A DNA stretch of 64,000 nucleotides from JACCTU01 sp963700495 (GCA_963700495.1 CAVOXT010000003.1:434001-498000), one strand, 5' to 3'; positions 38,137 through 47,631 are shown, numbered from the stretch's first letter. The notes: a model not told the origin generated them from the letters alone. Made by a program: numbers and translations.

Positions 38137-38619
38137 ACGTTCTACGTCACGATCAAAGGTCAGCAGCAGGGACAGTTCAAGGGCTCCGCCAAGCAGAAGG
38201 GGTTCGAGAACAAGATCCCGGGGGTCGACTTTCGCTACGAGGTCGGCCTCACGACCGTCGGCGCCGGGGTCTCGATGCAGCACGAGCGCTCGCCGGTGAT
38301 CCTGACGAAGGAGTGGGACTTGACGACGCCCCAGATCTACGCAGCCTTCGTCCAGAACGAGACGCTGGTGAGCGTGCTGTTCGAGTTCTGGAAGGCGAAC
38401 CCGAACGGCGGCGAGCAGCTGTTCCAGAAGATCGAGCTCAAGAACGCCCGGGTCTCACGCGTGCGGTACTACGTGGACGGAGAAGGCGACAGCAAGCGGT
38501 CCGTGAAGGGCAAAGAGGTCGAGCTCGAGGACGTCTCGTTCGAGTTCCAGTCGATCGAGATCGAGAACGTGGCGGGGAAGACGGTCGCGGCGGACTCCTG
38601 GGTCAGCCAGTTCGTGTGA
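38137..38619 (+). CDS. Hcp-family (type VI secretion tube-like) protein with no standard start codon
   Basis: The frame encodes TFYVTIKGQQQGQFKG, MQHERSPVILTKEWDLTTPQ, IYAAFVQNETLVSVLFEFWK, KIELKNARVSRVRYYV and LEDVSFEFQSIEIENV. This is the order of strands of Hcp/TssD proteins, which form hexameric rings stacked into tubes. About 160 residues is the usual length. A GGGAGGGG motif at 38120-38127 is correctly placed, but no ATG, GTG or TTG follows in frame until 38275. The ACG at 38137 is at the right spacing. A start-codon mutation, a rare ACG start or a sequence error are all possible. It is divergent from the two giant genes. Confidence 0.8.
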   Translation, partial: TFYVTIKGQQQGQFKGSAKQKGFENKIPGVDFRYEVGLTTVGAGVSMQHERSPVILTKEWDLTTPQIYAAFVQNETLVSVLFEFWKANPNGGEQLFQKIELKNARVSRVRYYVDGEGDSKRSVKGKEVELEDVSFEFQSIEIENVAGKTVAADSWVSQFV

Positions 38620-38636
38620 CGGTGACGCCGGCCGCC

Positions 38637-38747
38637 GCCGCCGCGCTGGCCGGTCTCGCGGTGGGCATCTGGCCTGACAGAGACGCAGTCCGCGCGAGGA
38701 TCCGACGGGGTGCGACCTACGAGCCGTCGGCCGATCGTGCTGCCGTG
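38637..38747 (+). pseudogene. Diverged glpK 3' fragment, right copy of the 111-bp direct repeat
   Basis: Translated in frame it reads AALAGLAVGIWPDRDAV, then RARIRRGATYEPSADRAAV. This differs from the same part of the intact glpK by one residue in 37. The DNA differs at 13 of 111 positions, 12 of them silent. Similarity starts abruptly at 38637, just after the Hcp stop, and ends at 38747, 17 bases before the next gene's ATG. The last ~17 codons of glpK are missing. It is a relic of another lineage's functional glpK rather than a recent copy. Confidence 0.85.
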
Positions 38748-38764
38748 CCAGGGAGGAGAGGACG

Positions 38765-40600
38765 ATGACCCGGCTACCCCGGCTCTCGACCACAAGCGCT
38801 GGAACGATCTCGATCTCCAGGGGCGCCGTCACCTGCATCGGCGCGCTCCTCCTGGCCTTCCTCGCAGCGCTCCTGTTCGGTCCGTCGGCGCGTCCGTCGG
38901 CCGCAACGCACGACTGCGGGCTGCCCCACACCGTCCCGCTCTGGATCGAGTTCGGGGCCGGATCGGTGCCGCCCGAGGTTCGCGCGGTCTTCGCGCGCCC
39001 CGGCGTCGTCGTCTCGGGGAGCGGCACCGTCCTCCCGGCCGATTTCCGCGCGAAGGGCGCGGCCACCACGTACTTCGTGCTCAACCTTCCCCAGTACGTC
39101 GGTGAGCCCGCGACTCCCGAGCCCCCGGCGACCGTCGTGCCCGAGGCGGATCGGCTGTACGCGAGTGCCGTGGCCTCGACGGCGTGCGAGCGGCCCTGGA
39201 TCGCGCTGAACGAGTTGCTCGGCCCGGGCGCGGCAACGCCGTGGTCACCGACCACGACGCAGTATCGCGCGAACATCTTGACGCTGGTGCAGCGCCTCGC
39301 GGAGCGCGGTGCGCGTCCCGCTCTGCTCGTGCACGGCGATCCGAGCGTCGCGGGCGACGCGGCCGCGTGGTGGGCGGGCGTGGGCCGCTCGGCGGCGATC
39401 GTCTACGAGTCCTACTACAACGCGAAAAACATCAGCCAGCTGGGGCCGATCGTCGGCAACCGGCGGATGCGGCTCGGGATGCGGAACATCGTGCGGCGGT
39501 ACGTCGCGGCGGGCGTCCCGGTCGAGCGGCTCGGGTTCATGATGGGGTTTCACGTCGCACTCGGCACGGGTGGCCGCGAAGGGCTCCAGCCGCGGGAGGA
39601 GTGGTTCCGAGTCGTGAAGTGGGAGGCGCTGACGGCGCGCCAGATCGCGCGCGACGAGCGGATCCCGACGATCTGGTCGTGGGGCTGGGGGACCTTCGGT
39701 CCGCCGAGCGTCGACCCCGACAAGCCGGACGCCGCGTGCGTCTATCTCTGGGCGCGGGATTCGGCTTTGTGCGACGGGCCGGGCATCGGCGGCTCCGCGT
39801 TCAACGCATCGCTCACGGAGGGACAGATCGCCCTTCCCTCGGGCGTCCAGTGCACGTTCGCCGGCGGCGCGGTGCGGAACAAGGGTGTCGCGGAGCTCCA
39901 GCGGCTGACCCGCGACCGGCACTCCGCCGTCACCGCGCTCTTTGCCCGCTCGGCGCTCGGCGCGCAGGTTCCCGTGCCTCGCGCACAGGTCCTCGCGGCG
40001 GAGCGCCAGGTCATCCGGCGTTCGTTCGGCGGCTCGCGGAAGGCGTACCTTCGCGCCCTCGCCGGGCGTCGCGCGACGCTTGCGGTCGCCCGCGGCGTCC
40101 TGACCGACGACCTGCGGCGTCGTCGCATCGCGGCGATGGTCGCGGCGGACGGGAACGGTCAGACGGCGCTGAACTGGGCTTCGGACGTGAATTCGGCCGT
40201 CGCCGACACCGCGATCTGCCTCCGTGACGAGCTCCCCGGCAGCGGCGACTTCCCGCGCTCGAACAAGCTCGAGATCGACGTCGTCCCGCTCCCGTCGCTG
40301 TTGCCGTTCCTCCTGCGCGACCGAACGCCGCCGAGAGCGCCCGAGGCGGTGGTCGCCGACCGCGAGGCGGGCGGCGGGGTCGTCCTCGACTGGAGCGACG
40401 GCCGCGAGGCCGACCTTGCCGGGTACGAGGTCTACCGCGGAACGATGCTCAACGGCCCCTTCACGAAGCTGACCGCGACGCCGCTCGTGAGGTCGACCTA
40501 CAGGGACGCGTCCGCGCCGGCCGGTGCAATCGCGTACTACGTCGTTCGCGCATTCGACGCGTCCCGGAACGCGAGCCGCCCGGCGGCGGCGTCGGGCTGA
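38765..40600 (+). CDS. Exported protein with C-terminal fibronectin type III-like domain
   Basis: The protein has 611 residues; ATG 38765 follows GGGAGGAGAGGACG. The N-terminal membrane anchor/signal is VTCIGALLLAFLAALLFGPS. The middle (IALNELLGPGAATPWSPTTT, VYESYYNAKNISQLGPIVGN, PTIWSWGWGTFGPPSVDPDK) looks like a TIM-barrel-like extracellular module. The last ~90 residues form an FN3 domain (VVLDWSDGREADLAGYEVYR ... YYVVRAFDASRNASRPA). No catalytic pair was assigned. It starts 17 bases after the glpK fragment, so it sits just outside the cassette border. Confidence 0.75.
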   Translation: MTRLPRLSTTSAGTISISRGAVTCIGALLLAFLAALLFGPSARPSAATHDCGLPHTVPLWIEFGAGSVPPEVRAVFARPGVVVSGSGTVLPADFRAKGAATTYFVLNLPQYVGEPATPEPPATVVPEADRLYASAVASTACERPWIALNELLGPGAATPWSPTTTQYRANILTLVQRLAERGARPALLVHGDPSVAGDAAAWWAGVGRSAAIVYESYYNAKNISQLGPIVGNRRMRLGMRNIVRRYVAAGVPVERLGFMMGFHVALGTGGREGLQPREEWFRVVKWEALTARQIARDERIPTIWSWGWGTFGPPSVDPDKPDAACVYLWARDSALCDGPGIGGSAFNASLTEGQIALPSGVQCTFAGGAVRNKGVAELQRLTRDRHSAVTALFARSALGAQVPVPRAQVLAAERQVIRRSFGGSRKAYLRALAGRRATLAVARGVLTDDLRRRRIAAMVAADGNGQTALNWASDVNSAVADTAICLRDELPGSGDFPRSNKLEIDVVPLPSLLPFLLRDRTPPRAPEAVVADREAGGGVVLDWSDGREADLAGYEVYRGTMLNGPFTKLTATPLVRSTYRDASAPAGAIAYYVVRAFDASRNASRPAAASG

Positions 40601-40604
40601 GCAG

Positions 40605-40620
40605 CGGAGGCTCGCCTCCG
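40605..40620 (+). terminator. Hairpin after the exported FN3 protein gene
   Basis: CGGAGGC (40605-40611) and GCCTCCG (40614-40620) form a tight inverted repeat 4 bases after the stop codon. There is no T-run, so terminator function is only probable. Confidence 0.4.
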
Positions 40621-40751
40621 GCTCCAGCTCTCTTCATCGAGCTCTACGTAGTTCTGCGCAGCACGAATCCGCAGACACCGCGATGCGGAGGCCGCTGCGG
40701 TCACCCGAGAGTAGGCCAGATCGACGAGTGCCCCGACGAGAGGAGAGACCC

Positions 40752-42062
<1,311 letters not shown>

Positions 42063-42085
42063 CGGGAGCTGCTTACGATCGCCCC

Positions 42086-43582
42086 GTGAGTCTCCTGCCG
42101 GAGCCGCCGTCAGCCGCAGACGCGCGGGCCGTCGGTGAGTTGCGCATGGCCCTCGAAGCCGCCGACTTCACGGTCGAGCGTGTCGAGTCGGCGCTCGGCG
42201 CGGGCGAGCTCTCGACACGCGTCGCCGACGTCGCGGTGCACCGCCGGCGGCTCGTCGGCGACGATGCCTTCACAACGCTTGCGCGGCTCTTCCTGCTCGG
42301 CCTGACGGTCGAGCCGCGGCGCGTCGAGGGCGCGCTCGCGCCGGTCACGGTGGAGCAGCTTCGCGCGCTGCAGCTCGTCGAGCCGGCGACCGGCGGTGTG
42401 AAGCCGCTCGTCCGACTCGTGCCGCACGGCGACTACTACCTCGCCTCGGACCTCGCCGGCGACTCGCTCGCCGACTCGCCTCCCGACTGGGTGGCCGGCG
42501 TGCAGGCGCCGTCGGTGACGCTCGCGAAGCTCGCCGTTCGGACGCCGGTGGCTTCTGCGCTCGACCTCGGGACGGGCTGCGGCATCCAGGCGCTGCTCGC
42601 GTCGAAGCACTGCGAGCACGTCGTCGCCACCGACGTGAGCCGGCGGGCGCTCGCGTTCGCCGGGTTCAACGCCGTCCTCAACGGCGCCGAGACGATCGAG
42701 CTGCGGCAGGGCGACGTCTTCGCGCCGGTCGAAGGACAGCGCTTCGACCTCGTCGTCGCGAACCCGCCTTACGTCGTCTCGCCCGACTCGGTCCACCTCT
42801 ACCGCGACAGCGGTCTGCCCGGCGACGAGATCTGCCGCCGGATCGTGACCGGGACGCCCGCTCACCTCGAGGAGGGCGGCTTCGCACACCTGCTCGTCAG
42901 CTGGCTGCACGCGGAGAACGGCGACTGGGCCGACCCGCTCCGCGTCTGGGTGAGCGACGGCGGCTGTGATGCCTGGCTGCTCCACTACAAGAGCGAGGAC
43001 CCGCTCACGCACGCCGCGAACTGGCTCAGCCCGTTGGCGGCGACGAGGCCGCGAGAGTACGACTCGGCGCTCGACCGCTGGGCCGGGTACCTGAGCGGCC
43101 TCGGGGTCGAGGCGATCGGATACGGCGCGGTCGTCCTCAGACGCCGGAGCGGGACGAACTGGGTCCGCACGGACGAGCTGCCGCTCGACCGGCTCGAGAC
43201 CGCGGGGCCGCACACCTTGCGCGTGTTCGCGGCTGCAGATCTCCTCGCAGCTCTGCGCGACGACCGGGCGCTGCTCGACGAGCGACTCGTCCTCGTCGAA
43301 CCTCACAGGATCGAGCAGTCGACGGCCGTACGCGACGGGCGTGTCGAGGTCGACGCCGAGACGCTCGAGCTGACGGACGGGCTCCGCTTTCGAGCCGGGC
43401 TCGACCGCTACGCGGCCGCGGTCGTCCGCCGGCTCGGGTCGCCGCAGCCGCTCCGAGACTCGCTCGCAGCCGCCGCCGGCGACGTCGGAGTCTCCGAGGG
43501 AGATCGGGAGACTTTCTCGGCGGCCGCGCTCGAAGTCGTCAAGCGGCTGCTCGAGCTCGGGTTCCTCGAGCGTGCGCCCTAG
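42086..43582 (+). CDS. Class I SAM-dependent methyltransferase with NPPY motif
   Basis: The protein has 498 residues, GTG start. A helical N-terminal domain of ~150 residues precedes the Rossmann fold with SAM motif I (ASALDLGTGCGIQALLASKH), motif post-I (VVATDVSRRALAFAGFN) and the N-P-P-Y active-site motif (FDLVVANPPYVVSP). NPPY enzymes methylate planar nitrogens such as glutamine amides or adenine. The N- and C-terminal extensions match actinobacterial HemK-related enzymes of unknown target. The 3' end overlaps the convergent Hcp-like gene by the 4 bases CTAG. Confidence 0.82.
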   Translation: MSLLPEPPSAADARAVGELRMALEAADFTVERVESALGAGELSTRVADVAVHRRRLVGDDAFTTLARLFLLGLTVEPRRVEGALAPVTVEQLRALQLVEPATGGVKPLVRLVPHGDYYLASDLAGDSLADSPPDWVAGVQAPSVTLAKLAVRTPVASALDLGTGCGIQALLASKHCEHVVATDVSRRALAFAGFNAVLNGAETIELRQGDVFAPVEGQRFDLVVANPPYVVSPDSVHLYRDSGLPGDEICRRIVTGTPAHLEEGGFAHLLVSWLHAENGDWADPLRVWVSDGGCDAWLLHYKSEDPLTHAANWLSPLAATRPREYDSALDRWAGYLSGLGVEAIGYGAVVLRRRSGTNWVRTDELPLDRLETAGPHTLRVFAAADLLAALRDDRALLDERLVLVEPHRIEQSTAVRDGRVEVDAETLELTDGLRFRAGLDRYAAAVVRRLGSPQPLRDSLAAAAGDVGVSEGDRETFSAAALEVVKRLLELGFLERAP

Positions 43583-44058
43583 ATTTGCTTGTTCTGCGCG
43601 ACGTCCCAGCCGGCCTTGACCGGCGCGTCGAGCGACCCGTCCTGCTTCTGCGCGCGGTACTCGATCTCGATCTTCTTGAAAGCGAGCGAGATGTGGTCGA
43701 GCGGGATGACGTCGTCGGTTCCGCCGGTCTGGTACGAGGTGATGACCACGTCGGTGAACTTGTAGACGAGGAACTCCTGCTGCGCCTTGCCCTCGCGGCG
43801 CGCCGTGAAGGTCGCGAGCTTGAGGTGCTCGCCCTTCGCGCAGGCGAGCAGCAGCCTCGGCGAGGCCTTGTTCACGATCGTCGTGAACGAGAAGTCGTGC
43901 ATCTGCACGCGGCCGGCACCCGCTCCGGTGCCGGACACGGCTGAGACCTGGTTCGTCGCGCCCCAGCTGAACGCCTCGAGCTGAATCTCGTTCTTGTGCT
44001 TGGCGTCGACCGACTCGCCGGGGACGCCGTCGATCTTCAGGAAATAGTCGACTGCCAT
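43579..44058 (-). CDS. Hcp1-family (type VI secretion tube-like) protein
   Basis: The protein has 159 residues. MAVDYFLKIDGVPGESVDAK, HKNEIQLEAFSWGATNQ, FSFTTIVNKASPRLLLACAK and YQTGGTDDVIPLDHISLAFK are the standard Hcp1 signatures; family members form hexameric tubes. This copy belongs to the Hcp1/TIGR03344-like branch, unlike the divergent copy at 38137. No TssB, TssC, TssK, VgrG or ClpV gene is in the window, as is usual for the isolated Hcp-like genes of actinobacteria. Its role there is not established. Confidence 0.9.
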   Translation of the reverse strand: MAVDYFLKIDGVPGESVDAKHKNEIQLEAFSWGATNQVSAVSGTGAGAGRVQMHDFSFTTIVNKASPRLLLACAKGEHLKLATFTARREGKAQQEFLVYKFTDVVITSYQTGGTDDVIPLDHISLAFKKIEIEYRAQKQDGSLDAPVKAGWDVAQNKQI

Positions 44059-44149
44059 CGCTCTCCTGCGGCACGAGGAACCGGCGCGGCGAGCGTACCA
44101 CTCGCGGTTGGTTCGCTGGGGCGGCCCGCGTCAAGCCGGGAGCTACTGC

Positions 44150-44690
44150 TCATGCTCGACGGTAGACGCCGCTTTTCCGCTCCAGAAGGCGTTCGTCAAC
44201 GAGGTACCGCCGCAGCGCCGCATGATCGTCGTGGAGCGAATTCAGAAGCTCGTTGACCTCGGCTTCGGGATATTGCCTGCCCGTGTCGAAGCGGTCAGCG
44301 ACGTACTCGAGGACCACGCGCCGCTGAGCGTGTCGCGCGGGCAGACGAGTCAGCCGGCCGCCCTCGACGAAGTTTCGGAGTACGCGCTGCTGCTCGGCTG
44401 TCGCGCCCGGCAGATCGCGTTGGCGCATCGGGCGATCCCGCGCTGCGGCGCGGAGCGCTTCGAGTGACACGTGCAGCCCGTCGCGCTGCTCGACGAGGCC
44501 TGCCGACACCAGGCGCGGCAGCACGGTCTGGACCGTCGCGAGGTCCGTGCCCGCCGCTGCGGCCGCCGCCTCGATTGTCCGCGCACCAAGGGCGATCGCC
44601 GCGAACACGCGCAGGCGCTGCTCGTCTGCGAGCAGGCCGATCAGCGTCGCCGACGGTGTGGTCGTCTCCGGTGAACGATGGCTGCGCCAT
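44150..44690 (-). pseudogene. ArsR-like HTH + DUF2087-like regulator (one frameshift near the N-terminus)
   Basis: The ATG at 44690 opens MAQPSFTGDDHT. With one extra base near 44650 the frame continues ATLIGLLADEQRLRVFAAIA, LGARTIEAAAAAAGTDLATV and LPRLVSAGLVEQRDGLHVSL. This is a winged helix-turn-helix of the type that monitors stress or metals. The last ~70 residues (LARHAQRRVVLEYVADRFDT, YPEAEVNELLNSLHDDHAAL) are DUF2087-like. Without the correction the in-frame body has no good start codon. It probably encodes a ~180-residue transcription factor and may be intact in the organism. Confidence 0.65.
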
Positions 44691-44708
44691 GAAACAAGGG
44701 TGCCACAT

Positions 44709-45671
44709 CTACCGGACTCGGGGTAGGTACCGATCCCGCAGTGCCGTGGCCGTGTGTGCCGGGAGCGCGTTGGCGTCGAGGAGCTCCTCGACGGTCGCCG
44801 AGGCGAATGTCGACTGGTCGACGAGTAGCGCTCGGTAGCGGCTGCACGCGTCGGCGAAGTCGACGTTGCCGGCAGGGTGGACGACGACGAGCCGGCCCCA
44901 GCGCCACGTGCGGCTCGGGTGCTGGAGCATCGACAGCACCAGCAGGTGGTCGAGCCAGATGTGGATGAGGTCGGTCCCGTTGACCGCGTCGATCGCACCT
45001 GGCCCGAAGACGCCGGACGTCTCGGTGATCTCGCGGTATCGGGGCAGCCGGCTCGGCTTCGGTGGCTGCCGCTTGTTCACCTCGTGGTACGCGGTCACGA
45101 CGCCGACGATCCCCTGGGCGCCGTCGCCGAGGTCGAGCACGAACGCGACGTCGAGCGCGACGAGATTGCCGAGCCAGGCCGGATCGAGCCGCCCCGGCGA
45201 GTGCGCGAAGCGGACGTCGCCCACCGTGCCGGGAGCGTCTGGCCACCACGTGTGGACGGCCCGGTCGGCGAGCCCCAGGTCGACGGCCAGGTCGCCGAAG
45301 AGGTTGAAGCTCATGGACACCGGCGACAGTAGGTCGGCCCACAGTCGCTGGTGATCGAAGCTCTGGTGAGGCTCGATGATCGACGTTCGGGCCCTCGCCG
45401 CGTCGAGTGCGCGTGCGGTGAGGAAGTTCGCGCCGGTCTCTTTGGCGTAGGCGAGTGGAAGGCGGCTCCCGACGAGTCGCGCCGGCCCACCGTCGGGGCG
45501 CGGTGCGATCGGGTGCGAACCGATGGGGTGCCCGTTGGCCTCACGCCACTGCGCCTGGTGGAAGCGCAGCCTCCGACGGAACTCGGTCATCTCCGGTCGG
45601 CGCGGCACATGGTCCTCGGCCTCCCAGCAGTGCGCGGCCTCGAGCTCTTGTTTGGTGAGCGTCGCGGCCAC
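44709..45671 (-). CDS. Putative restriction endonuclease, PGN_0703 family-like
   Basis: The protein has 320 residues, GTG start. Conserved stretches are RLRFHQAQWREANGHPIGSH, GSRLPLAYAKETGANFLTAR, SFDHQRLWADLLSPVSMSFN, LFGDLAVDLGLADRAVH, LDVAFVLDLGDGAQGIVGVV and TAYHEVNKRQPPKPSRLPRY. They match my recollection of the PGN_0703 family, thought to be PD-(D/E)XK nucleases (D-x-A-F-V ... G-I-V-G-V/E-x-K-like core). No methyltransferase gene for it is present. It may be an orphan defence nuclease. The family call is from memory. Confidence 0.65.
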   Translation of the reverse strand: MAATLTKQELEAAHCWEAEDHVPRRPEMTEFRRRLRFHQAQWREANGHPIGSHPIAPRPDGGPARLVGSRLPLAYAKETGANFLTARALDAARARTSIIEPHQSFDHQRLWADLLSPVSMSFNLFGDLAVDLGLADRAVHTWWPDAPGTVGDVRFAHSPGRLDPAWLGNLVALDVAFVLDLGDGAQGIVGVVTAYHEVNKRQPPKPSRLPRYREITETSGVFGPGAIDAVNGTDLIHIWLDHLLVLSMLQHPSRTWRWGRLVVVHPAGNVDFADACSRYRALLVDQSTFASATVEELLDANALPAHTATALRDRYLPRVR

Positions 45672-45733
45672 GGCGTCATCGTAGAACCGACCCTCCGCAA
45701 GTGGCCGGTCTGCCGGGTGTGCCGGCGGACGCG

Positions 45734-46129
45734 CTAGCGCAGCGCGTCAATCGACGCGGTCACGACGATCCCTTCGACGCTGCGCGCCAGTTCCGCGTCC
45801 AGCGTTACGAACGCGTCTGCCTGCAGCTGAGTGAGTGCAACGTACTCGGCGTTGTAGGTCGAGGCCCAACCCAACTGATCCGCCAGGTCCCAGGCCCGAC
45901 GCCGGAGCACGGCGTCGCCGAGGAGCCTGATCGGCATCCGCCCGATTCGGGTGAGGCGCTCGCGCGCGACGTCGGCCGGGAGCTCGCCCCGCTGGACGGC
46001 CTCGTGCAGCGCCGACAGCGTTTGGGAACGAAGGAGCGTCGGTGCGAGGAGCTCGTGCGCGTCTGGGACCTCGACCCCCGCGCTCGCCAGGTGGAGGACG
46101 GCGCTTGCGTCGACGACGAACCTAGTCAT
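45734..46129 (-). CDS. PIN-domain protein, VapC-type toxin, no antitoxin seen
   Basis: The protein has 131 residues. The first acidic residue is in MTRFVVDASAVLHLAS and the C-terminal acidic cluster in TYNAEYVALTQLQADAFVTL. The latter (DAEYVALA-like) binds Mg2+ in these endoribonucleases. Upstream of its start there is no convincing antitoxin frame on the same strand; the bases there encode an integrase scrap on the other strand. An unpaired toxin suggests that the antitoxin was lost or that a distant one is used. Confidence 0.78.
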   Translation of the reverse strand: MTRFVVDASAVLHLASAGVEVPDAHELLAPTLLRSQTLSALHEAVQRGELPADVARERLTRIGRMPIRLLGDAVLRRRAWDLADQLGWASTYNAEYVALTQLQADAFVTLDAELARSVEGIVVTASIDALR

Positions 46130-46161
46130 CGGGTACCTCAGATCGGGTGTAGGAGTCCTAA

Positions 46162-46350
46162 GCTTCGCTGATGATCGCCGCCGGGGTGAACGAAAAGGCG
46201 CTCTCGACCTACATGGGTCACTCGTCCGTGACGATCACGCTCGATCGCTACGGCCACCTGATGCCCGGAAACGAAGTCGAAGCAGCTGCACTCCTCGATG
46301 CCTACTTGGAGCGAGCTGACAGCACCGCTCGCATCGCACAGCTCGGCTAG
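46162..46350 (+). pseudogene. Tyrosine recombinase (phage-type integrase) C-terminal remnant
   Basis: The frame from 46162 reads ASLMIAAGVNEKALSTYMGH, then SSVTITLDRYGHLMPGNEVE and ends at TAG 46348-46350. This is the last ~60 residues of a tyrosine integrase, including the H-x-S-x-x-T region and the nucleophilic tyrosine in DRYGHL. Two stops (46150 and 46156 regions) lie directly upstream, so the catalytic domain is gone. It marks a former mobile element next to a tRNA gene. Confidence 0.75.
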
Positions 46351-46422
46351 TCGCACGCTGACGGCAGCGTCCGACCCACGCCCCTCCCGACTCCTCAAGC
46401 CTCTCTCGAAACCCGCAGCAAG

Positions 46423-47091
46423 GTGCGGTGCGTCGAGTTCGCGCCGAACGGGTCGCATCTGGTGTCGATCGCCGACAACCCTGACCAGCGACCCTCCTAC
46501 GTCGCCAACCTCTGGGAGCGAAGCGGCCGGAGAGTCGCAGTCCTCGACGCGCCGGACCTCCAGTCAACCCGGCCCGTGCTGTTCGGCGAGGCCGGAACCT
46601 TCGTTTGCCTCGAGGGAGACTCAGCCGTGCGAGTCTTCGACCTGGACGGGCGACAGATCGGGGTGCTCGGCGGGCCACGCGGGACAGGTCCCGAGTCGGT
46701 CGCCGTCTCACCCAACGGACGCGATGTCGCCGCCTGCTTCTCCGACGGAGTCGTTCGCATCTGGAACCTCGAAGAGAGGCGACGAACGATGACGTTCGAC
46801 ATTGGACAGTCCGGGGCGATCATTTTCAGCCCCGATGGCCGTCGGCTCCTCCACGCTACGCCCGTAGGCCGGATCGAGCAGCACGCACTCGATGTCGCAG
46901 ACCTGTTTGCCAGTGCGGCGGCTCGCGCCGGGCGGGGATTCACGGAGGACGAACTGGCACGGTTCGGGATCCAGCAGCCAGTAAAGACTCGACATCGAAA
47001 GCTTCGGCTGATGGCGCCGCAGATCAGCAGCCGGAATCGCTTGATCAGAGCGATGCCCCCGGCCGGAATCGAACCAGCGCACGCGGTTTAG
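46423..47091 (+). pseudogene. WD40-repeat protein C-terminal fragment (nSTAND-like tail)
   Basis: The frame runs from the integrase stop with no ribosome-binding site and reads VEFAPNGSHLVSIADNP, GTGPESVAVSPNGRDVAACF, SDGVVRIWNLEERRRT and GAIIFSPDGRRLLHATP: two to three WD40 blades. It ends with the tail ADLFASAAARAGRGFTEDEL. That tail is the usual C-terminus of large nSTAND/WD40 proteins used in defence and signalling. The N-terminal NTPase part is absent, and the reading frame runs 37 bases into the tRNA-Arg gene. It is best read as a remnant. Confidence 0.6.
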
Positions 47092-47125
47092 GAAACCGCT
47101 GCTCTATCCACTGAGCTACGGGGGC
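47055..47125 (-). tRNA. tRNA-Arg (anticodon CCT)
   Basis: On the minus strand the 71 bases fold as acceptor GCCCCCG/CGGGGGC (7 bp), D-arm GCTC/GAGC, anticodon stem GCGGT/ACCGC with loop TTCCTAA (anticodon CCT), a 4-base variable loop and T-arm GCTGG-TTCGATT-CCGGC. CCA is not encoded. Its 3' end faces the integrase and WD40 remnants. Confidence 0.93.
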
Positions 47126-47145
47126 GCCGCGACAGGGTAGCGCCG

Positions 47146-47559
47146 CTATTTCACGCGGACCGTCAGCGTGAGGGCGTTGTCCTCGCCCAGCGTCTCGAGG
47201 CCGACCTCGTCCGAGGTCTGGACGTTCGTCGCCGTGACCACGTAGCGGCCCGCCTTTCGGAAGACGATCGTCCGCGTCGTGCCGGCGATCGAGCGAGTGT
47301 TGCCGAGGGCGAGCCGCGGGCCGGCGCGCTGGCGGAAGTCGAAGTCCATCGGGCACGTGAGTCGGATCGCGACTCTGGTGCCGCGCTTGACCGTGATCGT
47401 GGTCGATGGGCCGCGCACCGTTGCCGTCTTCCAGACGTGACAGCCGCGAACGTAGTGGACGATCGACATGCGGAAGGTCGGCGACGCGGCTGCGAGCGCA
47501 CCGATCGGCGCGCCGATCGCGACGACCAGCGTCACGCAGCCGAGTGCGAGCCACCTCAT
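47146..47559 (-). CDS. Exported small beta-sandwich protein, cupredoxin-like fold
   Basis: The protein has 137 residues, ATG 47559. Signal peptide MRWLALGCVTLVVAIGAPIG followed by beta strands with HYVRGCHVWKT, TITVKRGTRVAIRLTCPMDF and GRYVVTATNVQTSD. The pattern (V-K-x-G-x-x-V ... G-x-Y) resembles cupredoxin-like proteins. The usual copper ligands were not identified, so copper binding is not claimed. It is exported and monocistronic. Confidence 0.6.
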   Translation of the reverse strand: MRWLALGCVTLVVAIGAPIGALAAASPTFRMSIVHYVRGCHVWKTATVRGPSTTITVKRGTRVAIRLTCPMDFDFRQRAGPRLALGNTRSIAGTTRTIVFRKAGRYVVTATNVQTSDEVGLETLGEDNALTLTVRVK

Positions 47560-47631
47560 GCCCCTAGTGTGCCCGCGAGGGCGGCGCGTTGCGTAACCGG
47601 GGAACTACGGAATCGACAGTAGTGTCCTCCC

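Noticed and set aside
46138..46458. Minus-strand frame upstream of vapC as an antitoxin
   Set aside because: Lies antisense to the integrase remnant. Its product lacks any DNA-binding motif and matches a shadow of that coding strand.
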